Shown piece after piece: positions 8,396 through 16,151 of a stretch of 62,826 bases of DNA. The position numbers and the translations under genes were made by a program. The notes beneath the pieces are model-generated. The model had not been told where the DNA came from, did not search any database, and worked only from the letters and a program-made list of their open reading frames with translations. The DNA is taken from positions 1 to 62,826 of the forward strand of contig NZ_BCRO01000078.1 of NCBI RefSeq assembly GCF_001552635.1, written 5' to 3'. Source of the DNA: Actinomadura hibisca NBRC 15177 (lineage in GTDB: Bacteria; Actinomycetota; Actinomycetes; Streptosporangiales; Streptosporangiaceae). How positions within the stretch are numbered: the first letter of the stretch is position 1; each line of letters starts with the position of its first letter.

Positions 8396-8416
8396 TCATC
8401 TATTTGCGAGGTGCAC

Positions 8417-9862
8417 ATGACCATGCCGCGCACGGCCCCCGCCCCGGCGATGTCCCGCCGGCACCGGCTGCTGGTGTTCGGGGGGCTGATGCTGGCGGGC
8501 CTGATGTCGTCGCTGGACGCGACCGTCCTCAGCACCGCCCTGCCCGCGATCGTCGCCGACCTCGGCGGGCTGGACCGGCTCGCCTGGGTCTCCACCGCCT
8601 ACGTGCTGGCCACCGGCGTCACGCTCCCGCTGTCGGGGCGGCTGGGCGACCAGTTCGGCCGCAAGCCCGTGTTCCTGATCGGGCTCGTGGCCTTCCTCGC
8701 CGGGTCGGCGGCCTGCGGGGCGGCCCCCTCCATGGACTGGCTCATCGCCTTCCGGGTCGCGCAGGGCGCGGGGGCCGGGTGCCTGATGGCCTCGATGTTC
8801 GCGCTGACGGGGGAGCTGTTCGAGCCCCGCGAGCGCGCCAAGTACCAGGGCTACTCCGCGCTGATCTTCGCCGTCTCCAGCATCGCCGGGCCGCTGGTCG
8901 GCGGCTCCCTCACCGAGCACGCCTCCTGGCGCTGGGCCTTCTACGTCAACCTGCCGCTCGGGCTGGTCGCGCTCGGGATCAGCGCCGTCCTGCTCAAGCT
9001 GCCCGAGCGGGAGGGCAGGCCGCGCATCGACTACCCGGGCATCGTGCTGCTGGCGGCGGCGGTCACCTGCTTCACCCTGCTCACGAGCTGGGCCGGGACG
9101 AAGTACGCCTGGACGTCGCCCGCCGTCCTCGGGCTCGCGGCCGGGACGGCGGTGCTGGCGGCGGCGTGGGCGCTGGCCGAGCGGCGCGCGGCCGAGCCCG
9201 TCATCCCGCTCCGGTTGTTCCGCGACCGGTCGTTCAGCGTGGCGTGCGCGGTGGCGCTGGTCGGCGGGGCCACCGGGTTCGGGCTGGCGACGTACCTGCC
9301 GATGTTCTTCCAGCGCGTCGAGGGGACCGGCGCGACCAACTCGGGGCTGCTGCTCCTGCCGATGATGCTGGGACTGCTGGCCTCCTCCATAGGCGCGGGC
9401 CGCCACATCGCCCGGACCGGCCGCTACCACCGGCTGCCCGCCGCGAGCATGGCCGTCAGCCTGGTCGGCGTCGTCCTGCTGGCCACCATGGACGCCGGGA
9501 CCAGCCGCGTCGCCGCCGGTGCGTACATGGCCGTGCTCGGCTTCGGTGCGGGGTTGTCGCAGCAGGTCGTCATGCTGATCGCGCAGAACGCCGCGCCCCG
9601 GCGCGACCTGGGCGCGGCCAGCTCCGCCGTCTTCACCTCCCGCATGATCGGCACCGCCGCCGGGATGTCGGTCTTCGGCGGCCTGCTCGCGAGCCGGTTC
9701 GCCGCCGAGTCCGCGCGGAAGGCCCCCGCCGAGGCGATGGCGGAGGCGTTCCACGCGGTGTTCCTGTCGGCGGTGCCGCTGCTGGTCGCGGGCCTGGCGG
9801 CCGCGCTGCTGCTCCGGCACGTGCCGCTGGCTACTTCACCTCGCGGCGGGTCAGCCGAATGA
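8417..9862 (+). CDS. MFS drug efflux transporter (EmrB/QacA type)
   Basis: The 481-aa membrane protein has about 14 helices. LDATVLSTALPAIVADLG lies in helix 1, GRLGDQFGRKPVFLIG is motif A, and a later GPLVGGSL block matches the antiporter motif C region. It should export drugs by proton antiport. The ATG at 8417 (MTMPRT) is preferred because GAGG lies just upstream; an ATG at 8387 would put the start inside the operator region. It is divergent from the MarR gene. Its last 32 bases overlap, tail to tail, with the stop end of the ABC permease gene on the other strand. Confidence 0.9.
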   Translation: MTMPRTAPAPAMSRRHRLLVFGGLMLAGLMSSLDATVLSTALPAIVADLGGLDRLAWVSTAYVLATGVTLPLSGRLGDQFGRKPVFLIGLVAFLAGSAACGAAPSMDWLIAFRVAQGAGAGCLMASMFALTGELFEPRERAKYQGYSALIFAVSSIAGPLVGGSLTEHASWRWAFYVNLPLGLVALGISAVLLKLPEREGRPRIDYPGIVLLAAAVTCFTLLTSWAGTKYAWTSPAVLGLAAGTAVLAAAWALAERRAAEPVIPLRLFRDRSFSVACAVALVGGATGFGLATYLPMFFQRVEGTGATNSGLLLLPMMLGLLASSIGAGRHIARTGRYHRLPAASMAVSLVGVVLLATMDAGTSRVAAGAYMAVLGFGAGLSQQVVMLIAQNAAPRRDLGAASSAVFTSRMIGTAAGMSVFGGLLASRFAAESARKAPAEAMAEAFHAVFLSAVPLLVAGLAAALLLRHVPLATSPRGGSAE

Positions 9863-10631
9863 CCCCGGCCACCAGCGGCAGCACGAGCCAGACGGCGAGG
9901 GAGACGCCGAGCCGCGCCCAGTCCTCGCCGGACACGCTCGTCTGGTTGAGGGCCTCCATGGTGCGGTTGGTGTCCAGCCACCCGGCCGCGCCGCGCAGCT
10001 TGTCCACCGTCTCGCCGAGCGTCGTCCACGCGATGGGCAACACGAAGTACAGGACGATCGCCAGCGGGGTGTTCATGAACACCATCCCGAACGCCACGCC
10101 GATCGTCACCGAGATCACCGCCATGAGCAGGATCTTCGCGACGTACTCGGGCGGCAGCTCCCAGCTCCCCGACGAGCGCCCCAGCAGCTCGCCCACGGCG
10201 CGGCCGAGCACGGCGGTCACGACCGAGACGGCCGTGAACACCGTCGCCAGGACCCAGGCGGCGGCCACCTTGGCGACCACGATCCGGTGCCGCCCCGGCA
10301 CCAGCGTGAAGGTGGTCAGCGTGGTGCGCTGCGACCACTCGGAGGTCACCGCGAGGACGCCCAGGATCGGCAGCAGCAGCGCCGTCCCCGTCGTCGCCGC
10401 GCTGACCATGTCGTAGAGCGTCTGGTCCTCGCCCGGCACCGCGAACAACATGACCGGCATCATCGCCACGTCCACCAGCGCGATCAGGACCAGCAACCAG
10501 CGGCCCGCGCGGGTGTCGGTCATCTTGCGCAACTCGACCAGCGCCAAGCGCGCGATCGGCGGGCGCGGCGGGTCGAGCAGGGCCGCCGGAGTGGGCGCGG
10601 CGGTCGTCTCGGCGGTCAGGTCGGCGGTCAT
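9831..10631 (-). CDS. ABC transporter permease (ABC-2 type)
   Basis: The 266-aa protein has about six hydrophobic segments after a 45-residue cytoplasmic N-terminus. The block VTSEWSQRTTLTTFTLVPGRHRIVVAK is typical of ABC-2/NosY-like export permeases. It pairs with the ATPase gene immediately upstream (GTGA-type 4-bp overlap), forming an exporter whose cargo is unknown. A response regulator and an amino-acid permease lie upstream on the same strand; two-component control of such exporters is common in actinomycetes. The 3' end overlaps the convergent MFS gene by 32 bp. Confidence 0.87.
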   Translation of the reverse strand: MTADLTAETTAAPTPAALLDPPRPPIARLALVELRKMTDTRAGRWLLVLIALVDVAMMPVMLFAVPGEDQTLYDMVSAATTGTALLLPILGVLAVTSEWSQRTTLTTFTLVPGRHRIVVAKVAAAWVLATVFTAVSVVTAVLGRAVGELLGRSSGSWELPPEYVAKILLMAVISVTIGVAFGMVFMNTPLAIVLYFVLPIAWTTLGETVDKLRGAAGWLDTNRTMEALNQTSVSGEDWARLGVSLAVWLVLPLVAGVIRLTRREVK

Positions 10632-11548
10632 CGCAGAGCCTCCTCGGGCGCGACGGGGGAGGGGGCGGCGGGCGCGGACGTCAGCGACAGGAACAGCTCC
10701 TCCAGGCCGCCCCCGCCGGCCTGGCGCAGCTCCAGCAGGACGGTCCCGGCCCGCGCGGCGGCCCGTCCCACCTGCTCGGCGGACGCCCGCACGGTGAACG
10801 CGCCGGTCCGGTCGGCCGTCGCCGCCAGCCCGGCGGCGGCCAGCGCCGCGCCCAGCGCCGCCGGGTCCAGCCCCCGCACCAGCACGCCGCCGGGCGCGGC
10901 CAGCAGCTCGTCCTTGCCGCCCTGCGCCGCGATCCGGCCGCCCGCGATCACCACGAACCGGTCGGCGACCGCCTCCACCTCGCGCAGCAGGTGCGACGAC
11001 AGCAGCACCGTGCCGCCCCGGTCGGCGAAGTCGCGCAGCAGCGACCGCATCCAGAAGATGCCCTCGGGGTCCAGGCCGTTGGCGGGCTCGTCCAGGATCA
11101 GCACGCCCGGGTCGCCCAGCAGCGCCTGGGCGATGCCGAGCCGCTGCCGCATCCCCAGCGAGTAGCCGCCGACCCGCCGCCGGGCGGCCTTGGGCGGCAG
11201 GCCGACGGCCTCCATCAGCTCGCCGACCCGCCGCCGGTCCACCCCGATCGTCTGCGCGGTCAGCGCCAGCGTCTCGCGGCCGGTGCGGCCCGGATGCTGC
11301 GCGGCGGCGTCCAGCAGGACGCCGACGTGCCGCCCCGGGTTGGCGATGCGCGCGTAGGGCACGCCCTGCACGGTGGCGGACCCGGCGGTCGGCGGGGTCA
11401 GCCCGCAGATCATCCGCATGGTGGTGGACTTGCCCGCCCCGTTGGGGCCGAGGAAGCCGGTCACCGTGCCGGGCGCGCAGTGGAACGTCACGTTCTCCAC
11501 GGCCGGGACGTCCCCGTACCGCTTGCTCAGACCCTTCACGTCAATCAT
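10628..11548 (-). CDS. ABC transporter ATP-binding protein
   Basis: The 306-aa ATPase has Walker A GPNGAGKST (about 34-42), a signature region YSLGMRQRLGIAQALLGDP, Walker B VLILDEPANGLD and the H-loop LLSSHLL. It belongs to the DrrA/CcmA-like group that energises two-component exporters. A C-terminal extension of about 80 residues may contact the permease. The stop overlaps the start of the permease gene by 4 bp, so the two are translated together. The substrate is unknown. Confidence 0.93.
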   Translation of the reverse strand: MIDVKGLSKRYGDVPAVENVTFHCAPGTVTGFLGPNGAGKSTTMRMICGLTPPTAGSATVQGVPYARIANPGRHVGVLLDAAAQHPGRTGRETLALTAQTIGVDRRRVGELMEAVGLPPKAARRRVGGYSLGMRQRLGIAQALLGDPGVLILDEPANGLDPEGIFWMRSLLRDFADRGGTVLLSSHLLREVEAVADRFVVIAGGRIAAQGGKDELLAAPGGVLVRGLDPAALGAALAAAGLAATADRTGAFTVRASAEQVGRAAARAGTVLLELRQAGGGGLEELFLSLTSAPAAPSPVAPEEALR

Positions 11549-11623
11549 GGGTCCAGCGTCGCCCGCCGGGCCCCGGCCCCGCGTCGGCCGATGGTCGCCC
11601 GCGCGGCGACCGAAGTCGATGCC

Positions 11624-13018
11624 TCAGTGGCCGACCGGACGTTCCGCCGTCTCCCGCGCGGGCGCGCGCGGCCCCGACCGGCCGTGCCGTACGAACGCCG
11701 CCACCAGCACCACCGCCGCCACGGCCAGCGACCAGAGGACCTGCGGGCGTCCGGCGTCGTCGAAGAGCATCGTCACCAGCACGCCCAGGATCGCGACGAT
11801 GGTCGCGATCGTCAGGTACGGGAACAGCCACATCCGCACGGGGAGGTCGGCGCGGGTCTTGTCACCCTCCAGACGCCGCCGCATCCGCAGCTGCGAGCAC
11901 GCCACCACCAGCCACACGAACAGCGCGACCGCGCCCGACCCGTTCACCAGGAACAGGAACACCGTGTCGGGGCTGGTGTAGTTGAACACCACCGCGACGA
12001 ACCCGAACGCCACCGACACCCAGATCGCCGCCCACGGCACCCCGCGCCGCGTCGTCCGGGCGAACGCGCGCGGCGCGTCGCCCCGCCCGGCCAGCGAGAA
12101 CGCCATCCGCGAGGCGGTGTAGAGGCCGGAGTTCAGGCACGACAACACCGCCGTCAGCACCACCACGTCCATGATCGGCCCCGCGCCGGGAATGCCGATC
12201 TCGTCCAGCACCGCCACGTACGGGCTGCTCCCCACGTCGGCCGAGTCCCACGGCAGCAGCGTCACCACCACCGCGATCGACCCCAGGTAGAACACGATGA
12301 TCCGCCAGATCACGCTGTTGACGGCCTTGGTCACCGCCCGGCCCGGGTCGCGCGACTCGGCCGCCGCGATCGTGACGATCTCGCTGCCCATGAACGCGAA
12401 CACGACCGTGAGCAGCCCCGTCACCACCGCTCCGGGCCCGTTGGGCAGGAAGCCGCCGTGCCCGACCAGGTTGCTCGTGCCGACGGCGTCGGTCCCCGGC
12501 AGCAGCCCGAAGATCGCCAGGCCGCCCAGCAGGATGAACACCGCGATCGCCGCCACCTTGATCGCGGCGAACCAGAACTCGAACTCCCCGTAGGAGGCCA
12601 CCGAGAACAGGTTGGTGGCCGTCAGCAGCACCATCAGCACCAGCGCGACCGTCCACTGCGGCAGCGCGGGCACCCAGCCGTGGACGATCTTGGCTCCGGC
12701 GGTCGCCTCGACCGCCAGCACCACCGCCCAGAACCACCAGTACAACCAGCCGATGGTGAACCCGGCCCAGCGCCCGATCGCCCGGTCGGCGTAGGCGGAG
12801 AACGAGCCGGTGTCGGGATGGGCCGCCGCCATCTCGCCCAGCATCCGCATCACCAGGATCACCAGCAGCCCGGCGAGCGCGTAGGACACCAGGATGCCCG
12901 GCCCGGTCTTGTGGACGCCCGCGCCCGAGCCCACGAAGAGCCCGGCCCCGATCACCCCGCCGATCGCGATCATGCTGACGTGCCGGTCCCGCAGACCCGG
13001 CTGGAGCCGCTCGGCCAT
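11624..13018 (-). CDS. APC-family amino acid permease (GabP/AnsP-like)
   Basis: The 464-aa membrane protein has about 12 helices. It contains the amino-acid transporter signature: SMIAIGGVIGAGLFVGSG in helix 1, then GEMAAAHPDTGSFSAYADRAIG, and the FMGSEIVTIAAAES block in helix 6. It is most like GABA, proline or aromatic amino-acid permeases and should import an amino acid by proton symport. The ATG at 13018 has only a weak ribosome site. A GC hairpin separates it from the response regulator gene upstream, so it may have its own promoter. The exact amino acid is not predictable. Confidence 0.87.
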   Translation of the reverse strand: MAERLQPGLRDRHVSMIAIGGVIGAGLFVGSGAGVHKTGPGILVSYALAGLLVILVMRMLGEMAAAHPDTGSFSAYADRAIGRWAGFTIGWLYWWFWAVVLAVEATAGAKIVHGWVPALPQWTVALVLMVLLTATNLFSVASYGEFEFWFAAIKVAAIAVFILLGGLAIFGLLPGTDAVGTSNLVGHGGFLPNGPGAVVTGLLTVVFAFMGSEIVTIAAAESRDPGRAVTKAVNSVIWRIIVFYLGSIAVVVTLLPWDSADVGSSPYVAVLDEIGIPGAGPIMDVVVLTAVLSCLNSGLYTASRMAFSLAGRGDAPRAFARTTRRGVPWAAIWVSVAFGFVAVVFNYTSPDTVFLFLVNGSGAVALFVWLVVACSQLRMRRRLEGDKTRADLPVRMWLFPYLTIATIVAILGVLVTMLFDDAGRPQVLWSLAVAAVVLVAAFVRHGRSGPRAPARETAERPVGH

Positions 13019-13031
13019 GGCCGGCGGTCTA

Positions 13032-13059
13032 CCCGCCCGGCGAGATCGAAACGGGCGGG
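13032..13059 (-). terminator. hairpin after the response regulator gene
   Basis: CCCGCCCG and CGGGCGGG form an 8-bp stem with a 12-nt loop in the gap between the response regulator stop and the permease start. It may terminate or attenuate read-through into the permease gene; no U tract is present. Confidence 0.5.
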
Positions 13060-13062
13060 CGG

Positions 13063-13731
13063 TCAGTCCTGCGCGTTCTCGCCCGCGTCGTGCACCAGCA
13101 GGGCGATCTGCACCCGGTTGTTCAGCTCCAGCTTGGTGAGCAGCCGCGACACGTACGCCTTCACCGTCGCGACGCTCAGCGACAGCTCCTTGCCGATCTC
13201 GCTGTTGGTGCGGCCCCGCCCCACCAGCGCCGCCACCGCCCGCTCGCCCTCGCTGAGCCGGGCCAGCAGCGCCCGCGCCCGGTCGCGGCGCGGGTCCACG
13301 CCGGTGTCGGCGACGTAGCCCATCATCTTGCGCAGCACCGCCGGGGACATCATCGGCTCGCCCGCCGCCACCTGCCGGATCGCCCGGATGATCTCCGGCG
13401 GCGGGGTGTGCTTGAGCAGGAACCCGCCCGCCCCGGCGCGCATCGCGCGCAGGATGTGCTCGTCGCTGTCGAAGGTGGTGAGGATGATGATCTCCGGCGG
13501 CTCGCGCCGGGCGCGCAACCGCTCGGTGGCCGCGAGGCCGTCCACGCGCGGCATCCGGATGTCCATCAGCACCACGTCGGGGCGGTGCTCGTTGACCGCC
13601 GCCACCACCTCGGCCCCGTCGGCGACGTCGGCGACCACGGCGAGGTCCTCGGCCCCGGCCAGCATCATCGTCAGGCCCGCGCGGACCAGGGCGTCGTCGT
13701 CCACGATCAGCACGCGGATGGGTGAGTCCAT
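13063..13731 (-). CDS. two-component response regulator, NarL/FixJ family
   Basis: The 222-aa protein has a receiver domain with an acidic pocket (DDD at 11-13), phospho-acceptor Asp57 in VLMDIRMP, and the conserved Lys in FLLKHTPP. A LuxR-type helix-turn-helix follows at about 159-200 (LSEGERAVAALVGRGRTNSEIGKE). It is a DNA-binding activator or repressor working with a HisKA_3 kinase. The nearest such kinase is at 17868-19055, separated by an adenine-salvage module. The gene starts 9 bp after the LacI stop on the same strand, so it may be co-transcribed with that regulator. Confidence 0.92.
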   Translation of the reverse strand: MDSPIRVLIVDDDALVRAGLTMMLAGAEDLAVVADVADGAEVVAAVNEHRPDVVLMDIRMPRVDGLAATERLRARREPPEIIILTTFDSDEHILRAMRAGAGGFLLKHTPPPEIIRAIRQVAAGEPMMSPAVLRKMMGYVADTGVDPRRDRARALLARLSEGERAVAALVGRGRTNSEIGKELSLSVATVKAYVSRLLTKLELNNRVQIALLVHDAGENAQD

Positions 13732-13740
13732 CCCGCCACT

Positions 13741-14724
13741 CTAAGGGGCCCGGTCGGGCGGCGGCCCGCTGGAGGAGCGCACGATCATCTCCACCGGCAG
13801 CAGCGTGTGGGCCGGGCCCGCCGGGCGCGGCGCGGCGAGGTCGGCGAGCCGCTCCACCGCCAGCCGCCCGGCCGCCCGCGACGGCACCCGCAGCGCCGTC
13901 ACGTCGGGCACGGCGAGGCCCGCCGCCGACAGGTCGTCGGCGCTGGCCAGGCTCAGGTCGGCGGGCGCGGACAGACCCCGCGCGGTCATCGCGTACAGCA
14001 CGCCGAGCGTCAGCGTGCTGCTGTAGGCGACGACGGCGGTGCACCCGGCCGCCAAGACCTCGTCCAGCGCGCCGATGCCCGCCTGGTACTCGGGCAGGTA
14101 GGGGCCCAGCGCACGCACCTCACAGCCGGGGGCCGCCTCGCGCAGCGCGGCCAGGCGGCGCGGGTCCAGCCACGACCCGGCGGGCCCGCCCAGGTAGGCG
14201 ACGCGGCGGTGGCCGAGGCCCGCCAGGTGCGCGCCCAGCGCGGCCATGCCGCCCGGGGTGTCGATCACGATGGAGGGGACGCCGCGCACCCGCCGGTCCA
14301 GGGTGACCAGCGGCAGCCCCGCCGCCACCTCCGCCAGCCGCGCGGCGGGCGAGCCCGGGATGAGGGCGGCGAAGCCGTCCACCCGGTCGGCCAGCCGCGC
14401 GAACAGCGCCGCCTCGCGGTCGGGGGAGCCGTCGGTGACCACCACGACCAGCTCGCAGCCCGCCTCCTCGGCGGCCTGCTGCGCGCCCGCGATCAGCGGG
14501 GCGTGGTAGGGGTTGGCGAGGCTCGGCACGCCGAAGGCCAGCAGCCCGGTCCGGCCGGTGGCCAGCGCGCGGGCGGCCGGGTGGTGCCGGTAGCCCAGCC
14601 GCTCGGCCGCTTCCAGCACCCGCGACCGCGTCGCCTCCGAGATCATGTCGGGACGGGCCAGCGCGCGCGACACGGTGGACGCCGAGACGCCCGCGGCGCG
14701 CGCCACATCCTCCAGTCGCACCAC
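13741..14724 (-). CDS. LacI-family transcriptional regulator of the adenine module
   Basis: The protein of about 327 aa has an N-terminal LacI helix-turn-helix (RLEDVARAAGVSASTVSRALARPDMIS), the hinge region YRHHPAARALATGRTGLLAFG and a periplasmic-binding-protein-like effector domain. The start is the GTG at 14724 (or the adjacent 14721), with GGAGAGGGGG upstream. Two LacI-type operators lie between it and the divergent NCS2 permease. It therefore probably represses itself and the permease-adenine deaminase operon. The effector is likely a purine or a purine-pathway metabolite, which is inferred from the neighbours only. Confidence 0.9.
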   Translation of the reverse strand: MVRLEDVARAAGVSASTVSRALARPDMISEATRSRVLEAAERLGYRHHPAARALATGRTGLLAFGVPSLANPYHAPLIAGAQQAAEEAGCELVVVVTDGSPDREAALFARLADRVDGFAALIPGSPAARLAEVAAGLPLVTLDRRVRGVPSIVIDTPGGMAALGAHLAGLGHRRVAYLGGPAGSWLDPRRLAALREAAPGCEVRALGPYLPEYQAGIGALDEVLAAGCTAVVAYSSTLTLGVLYAMTARGLSAPADLSLASADDLSAAGLAVPDVTALRVPSRAAGRLAVERLADLAAPRPAGPAHTLLPVEMIVRSSSGPPPDRAP

Positions 14725-14755
14725 ACTTGCCCCCTCTCCTGCGGATATCCTATCG

Positions 14756-14793
14756 TGCAAGCGCTTGCAGATCATCTTTTGCAAGCGGTTGCA
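14756..14793. promoter_or_regulatory. pair of LacI-type operators
   Basis: TGCAAGCGCTTGCA (14756-14769) is a perfect palindrome, and TGCAAGCGGTTGCA (14780-14793) differs by one base. Both fit the LacI/GalR consensus TGNAANCGNTTNCA with the central CG. Their centres are 24 bp apart, between the divergent LacI gene and the NCS2 permease, so one repressor can control both. Confidence 0.88.
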
Positions 14794-14809
14794 TCACTGA
14801 GGAGCGGCG

Positions 14810-16138
14810 ATGTCCATAGATGCCGAGACGAGGGCGCCCACCGGGCTCGACCGGTTCTTCCGGCTGAGCGAGCGCGGCACCTCCGTCCGCACCGAAGTCC
14901 TCGCGGGCGTGAGCATGTTCCTCGCCGCGGCCTACGTGGTCGTGGTCGTGCCGGGCATGCTGGCGGGGGCGGGCGTGCCCCGCGCGGCCGCGACCACCGG
15001 CGTCATCGTGACGGTGGTGCTGGCGACCCTGTTCATGGGCCTGTACGCCAACCTGCCGTTCGTGCTGGCCCCGGGGCTGGGCGGCGTCGCGCTGGTCGCG
15101 GTCACCCTGATCCAGCACGACCAGGTGCCCTACCCGGTCGCGATGGGCATGGTGTTCTGGTCGGGCGTGGCGTTCCTGGCGCTGACGCTGCTCGGCGTGC
15201 GCCAGCTCGTCACCCGCGTCATCCCCGACGCCGTGCGGTTGTCGATCGGCGCGGCGATCGGGCTCTACATCGCGATGCTGGGCTTCCGCTCGGCCGGGCT
15301 GATCGAGTTCGGGCCCAAGGGCATGAAGCTCGGCGAGCTGGGCTCGGCCGCCGGGCTGCTGGCGATCGCCGGGCTGGTCCTGGTCACCGCGCTGAGCGCC
15401 CGCAAGGTGCCGGGCGCGCTGCTGATCACGATGGTGGTGCTGACGGTCGCGGCCGTGCCGCTGGGCGTGGCCGAGCTGCCCGACTCGTGGTTCGAGTTGC
15501 CCGCCGGGCTCGGCCCCATCGCGTTCGAGGTCGACGTCTGGGGCGCGCTCCAGCCGCACTACCTGCCGTTCCTGTTCGCGCTGTTCGCCGCCGAGTTCTT
15601 CTCCACCACCGGCGTGGTGCTGGCGGTCGGCGAGCGCATCGGGCTGGCCGACGACAAGGGCGAGCTGCCCGACGTCAACAAGCCGTTCCTGGTGGACTCG
15701 GTCAGCGTCATCGGCGGCTCGGCCATCGGCGGCCCCAGCGTCACCACCTACCTGGAGTCGGCGGCCGGGTCGGACTCCGGCGGCCGCACCGGGCTCACCT
15801 CGGTGGTCACCGGCGGCCTGTTCGCGGTCCTGCTGCTGCTCACCCCGCTGGCCACGATGATCCCGCAGGCGGTCACCGCGCCCGTGCTGATCTTCATCGG
15901 GCTGGGCATGCTCAAGGGCCTCCAGAAGGTCGACATGAGCGACCCCACCGACGCGATCCCGGCCGCCCTGACGGTCGCCTGCACCCTGTTCTGGGGCAAC
16001 TTCGGCACCGGCATCGCCGCCGGGCTCACCGCCTACGTGCTGGTCAAGGCCGTGTCGGGACGCTTCCGCGACGTGCACGCCGGCATGTGGGCCATGTTGC
16101 CGTTCCTCCTGTACTTCTTCTACAACTCCGTCCACTGA
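14810..16138 (+). CDS. NCS2-family purine permease (AzgA-like)
   Basis: The 442-aa membrane protein has about 13-14 hydrophobic segments. It carries the AzgA-type hallmarks EVLAGVSMFLAAAYVVVVVP near the N-terminus, LAPGLGGVAL, and PSVTTYLESAAG in the substrate-binding region. These relatives import adenine, guanine or hypoxanthine with protons. The usual GMNAYF-type block reads LGGVALVA here, a departure from the common consensus. It starts 16 bp beyond the operators and is followed 13 bp later by adenine deaminase. Transport of adenine followed by deamination is the coherent reading. Confidence 0.88.
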   Translation: MSIDAETRAPTGLDRFFRLSERGTSVRTEVLAGVSMFLAAAYVVVVVPGMLAGAGVPRAAATTGVIVTVVLATLFMGLYANLPFVLAPGLGGVALVAVTLIQHDQVPYPVAMGMVFWSGVAFLALTLLGVRQLVTRVIPDAVRLSIGAAIGLYIAMLGFRSAGLIEFGPKGMKLGELGSAAGLLAIAGLVLVTALSARKVPGALLITMVVLTVAAVPLGVAELPDSWFELPAGLGPIAFEVDVWGALQPHYLPFLFALFAAEFFSTTGVVLAVGERIGLADDKGELPDVNKPFLVDSVSVIGGSAIGGPSVTTYLESAAGSDSGGRTGLTSVVTGGLFAVLLLLTPLATMIPQAVTAPVLIFIGLGMLKGLQKVDMSDPTDAIPAALTVACTLFWGNFGTGIAAGLTAYVLVKAVSGRFRDVHAGMWAMLPFLLYFFYNSVH

Positions 16139-16151
16139 TCGGGGGATCAGC

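Noticed and set aside
11624..14044. An 806-codon frame joining an apparent N-terminal domain to the amino acid permease
   Set aside because: The extension lies in another frame of the response regulator and LacI genes; permease homology begins at 13018.
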